A stretch of DNA of 64,000 nt from Pelecanus crispus (Eukaryota; Chordata; Aves; Pelecaniformes; Pelecanidae), in contig NC_134648.1 in the NCBI RefSeq assembly GCF_030463565.1, positions 9,837,806 through 9,901,805 of the forward strand, given 5' to 3'. Both the position numbers and the translations under genes were made by a program. How positions within the stretch are numbered: the stretch's first letter is position 1; each line of letters opens with the position of its first letter. Below are positions 62,363 through 64,000 of this stretch, piece after piece. The notes under the pieces are model-generated. The model was not told the origin of the DNA. It did no database searches and saw only the letters and a list, made by a program, of their open reading frames with translations.

Positions 62363-64000
62363 GTGAAAAATTTCTCTTGAAATAAAATTTTGTCATGATT
62401 ATATTGAATGTTTGGGAGAACTTGAAACAAAAATATCCTGAGTAGCTGAAAAGGCTACACGTCTTCTACCTCTTTTCTGTCTTGGTATTTAAAAATCTCA
62501 AAATCAATTAAATCGTATTAGCAGAAGAATTAGATTAGAAGAAGAATTATATGAGCAAAAGTTCTAATTGTTTGGAAGGAATTTAGATGTATAGGATATT
62601 ATTTTGTCTAATGAGTCAAATTTATTCTCCAAGTTTGTTTAGAATTAGTCTCACTAATACCATAAGCATATTCAGGTACCTATACACCCTAGCAGATCTT
62701 TCATTCTCAAACTCTGTTCCGTGTCATAGTTCTTCTTCTGTGGTATTACTACTAAAACTCTGTGGATACCTTCAGCCCCTTTGTACACAGAAGTAAGGAG
62801 CAAGATGTTCTCAAAAAGAGGGCCTGAGGTGCATGTCGCATAGAAGTGATCTAATTTACAAATAAACAAACATGCCATCTCTTTTGGCAGACTGACTGCC
62901 TCCTATAAGCCTCCCCCATCTGTTAAGCCTTCTGTGCAGAGCAGGAAACTTTGCATATTTTGAGATTGCTGTAGACAGCCACACCGAGATAAGTGTTGCT
63001 GCTGCATCTGTGGGTAGCTTCAAGTTATGCTTAGTCTTATGTAGTGATTATGCAGCTGTGCAGTGAATCAGATCTAGTCACTGGTCTGACAGAAAACGTT
63101 TGGGTGGGTTTTTTTCCTTTGGTGGGATGGTTTTCCACTGTATCAGCAAGCTGATCTGTGTCTCAGTGCAGCTGTATGATCGTTGGTTCTGATTTAGGGG
63201 AGGAGGCATAAGGTAGGGAGAGGGAAGAGCGGAACAATCCTTTTGTTGACAGTTTGCACTTGTTGTGTTAAGTATAATGTGCAGCTGCATTCTGTGAAGA
63301 GCTACTCAAAAAGTTGAGAAGAGAGAATGTGGCTTTTTATTCACCATGGATAAAAGCAGATATGTGGGAGCACAGGTGAAGACACACAGTGTTAGTCTGT
63401 CAAAAAATCTTAATATAAATCAGTGGTGTTTAGAGTTGTGATGACCCATCCTCACATCACATTGTCAGCTGGGAAGAAATCTTTTTTTCTCTTCGTCCTA
63501 GCATTTTCTCCATTGCAGCCTGCCTAACAGTGAATTGTGAAGAATGGGGAGACATGCTGTGGGTCGGGTTTGATGTTGATACCAGTGATTGAGAGACTTC
63601 TCAGTACTCATTACTAAGAACTCATCAGTAAGCCCATTTTCAATATTACCAGTTCTCTGAGCTTTCTGTTGTCCTTTAATACTTCTGCTGCTTTTCTGTA
63701 TCCCTCAATCCTCCCAAGTGTCTTTTGAGAGCCTTCTCTTCTACAAACTTTTTTTGATGAGGAAAAACAAGTGCTCTTCACTCTTCAAGGTGACCTTTCT
63801 TTAGAAGTGTTCTTTACTTTGGGTTTTTCTCCAAACCCTGCAACTGCTGATTTTTTGGGGGAAGAAAAAGAACAGTGTGTTTGTTATATTGTCCTACCAA
63901 GTCTTCCTTTCATATGTGGGATGTGTTACCAGTGTTCTGATTTCTTAGGGTAGTGGGGGGTGTCTGTGCACACAACTTACTACCTTTGCCATACCTTTTG
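62363..64000 (+). other. QSER1: QSER1 intron 3, continues beyond the window
   Basis: Starts at GTGAAA and has no matching acceptor and QSER1-like exon before 64000. No other gene or repeat was recognised. Confidence 0.8.

Overview
The window is vertebrate, and almost certainly avian, nuclear DNA. The evidence is a set of CR1 LINE copies (one 1.5 kb copy with recognisable reverse-transcriptase frames), a bird-type retroviral LTR, AT-rich introns, three CpG-island promoters and two spliced genes whose order matches the human 11p13 block CCDC73 - PRRG4 - QSER1. Species cannot be fixed from sequence alone.

Layout. 1-5.8 kb: AT-rich DNA with no coding exon I can defend. 5.98-6.62 kb: CpG island with a splice donor on each strand. 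The minus-strand donor fits a non-coding first exon of CCDC73, the expected left neighbour. The plus-strand donor joins in phase to an unusually coding-like open exon at 7125-7445 that I cannot assign to a known family. 7.4-22.6 kb: non-coding spacer with a 3'-end CR1 fragment (10.85 kb), a long 5'-truncated CR1 (11.0-12.6 kb, minus strand), another CR1 fragment (16.8-17.2 kb) and ERV LTR material in two diverged copies (19.97-21.59 kb).

22.7-34.8 kb: PRRG4 on the plus strand. It has a CpG-island promoter, a probable non-coding exon and five coding segments (23900-24002, 27068-27231, 28495-28543, 29268-29403, 30164-30392). These join in phase to a 226-residue single-pass membrane protein with signal peptide, propeptide, Gla domain, one TM helix and LPxY/PPxY motifs. 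The 3' UTR has alternative poly(A) signals and may extend to about 34.8 kb.

34.8-42.4 kb: intergenic DNA. 42.4-44.3 kb: the QSER1 CpG island, with an exact 71-bp palindrome and two YY1-type motifs. QSER1 coding exons 1-3 lie at 43484-43599, 60807-60916 and 62198-62362, giving the first 130 residues. The gene continues past the right edge.

The two identified genes are neighbours but do not form one pathway. PRRG4 is a vitamin K-dependent-type transmembrane Gla protein with WW-binding cytoplasmic motifs. QSER1 is a nuclear chromatin protein linked to keeping CpG-rich regulatory regions unmethylated. The most interesting unexplained items are the orphan open exon at 7125-7445, the exact palindrome at 42571-42641 and the LTR carrying a perfect CRE plus TATA box upstream of PRRG4.
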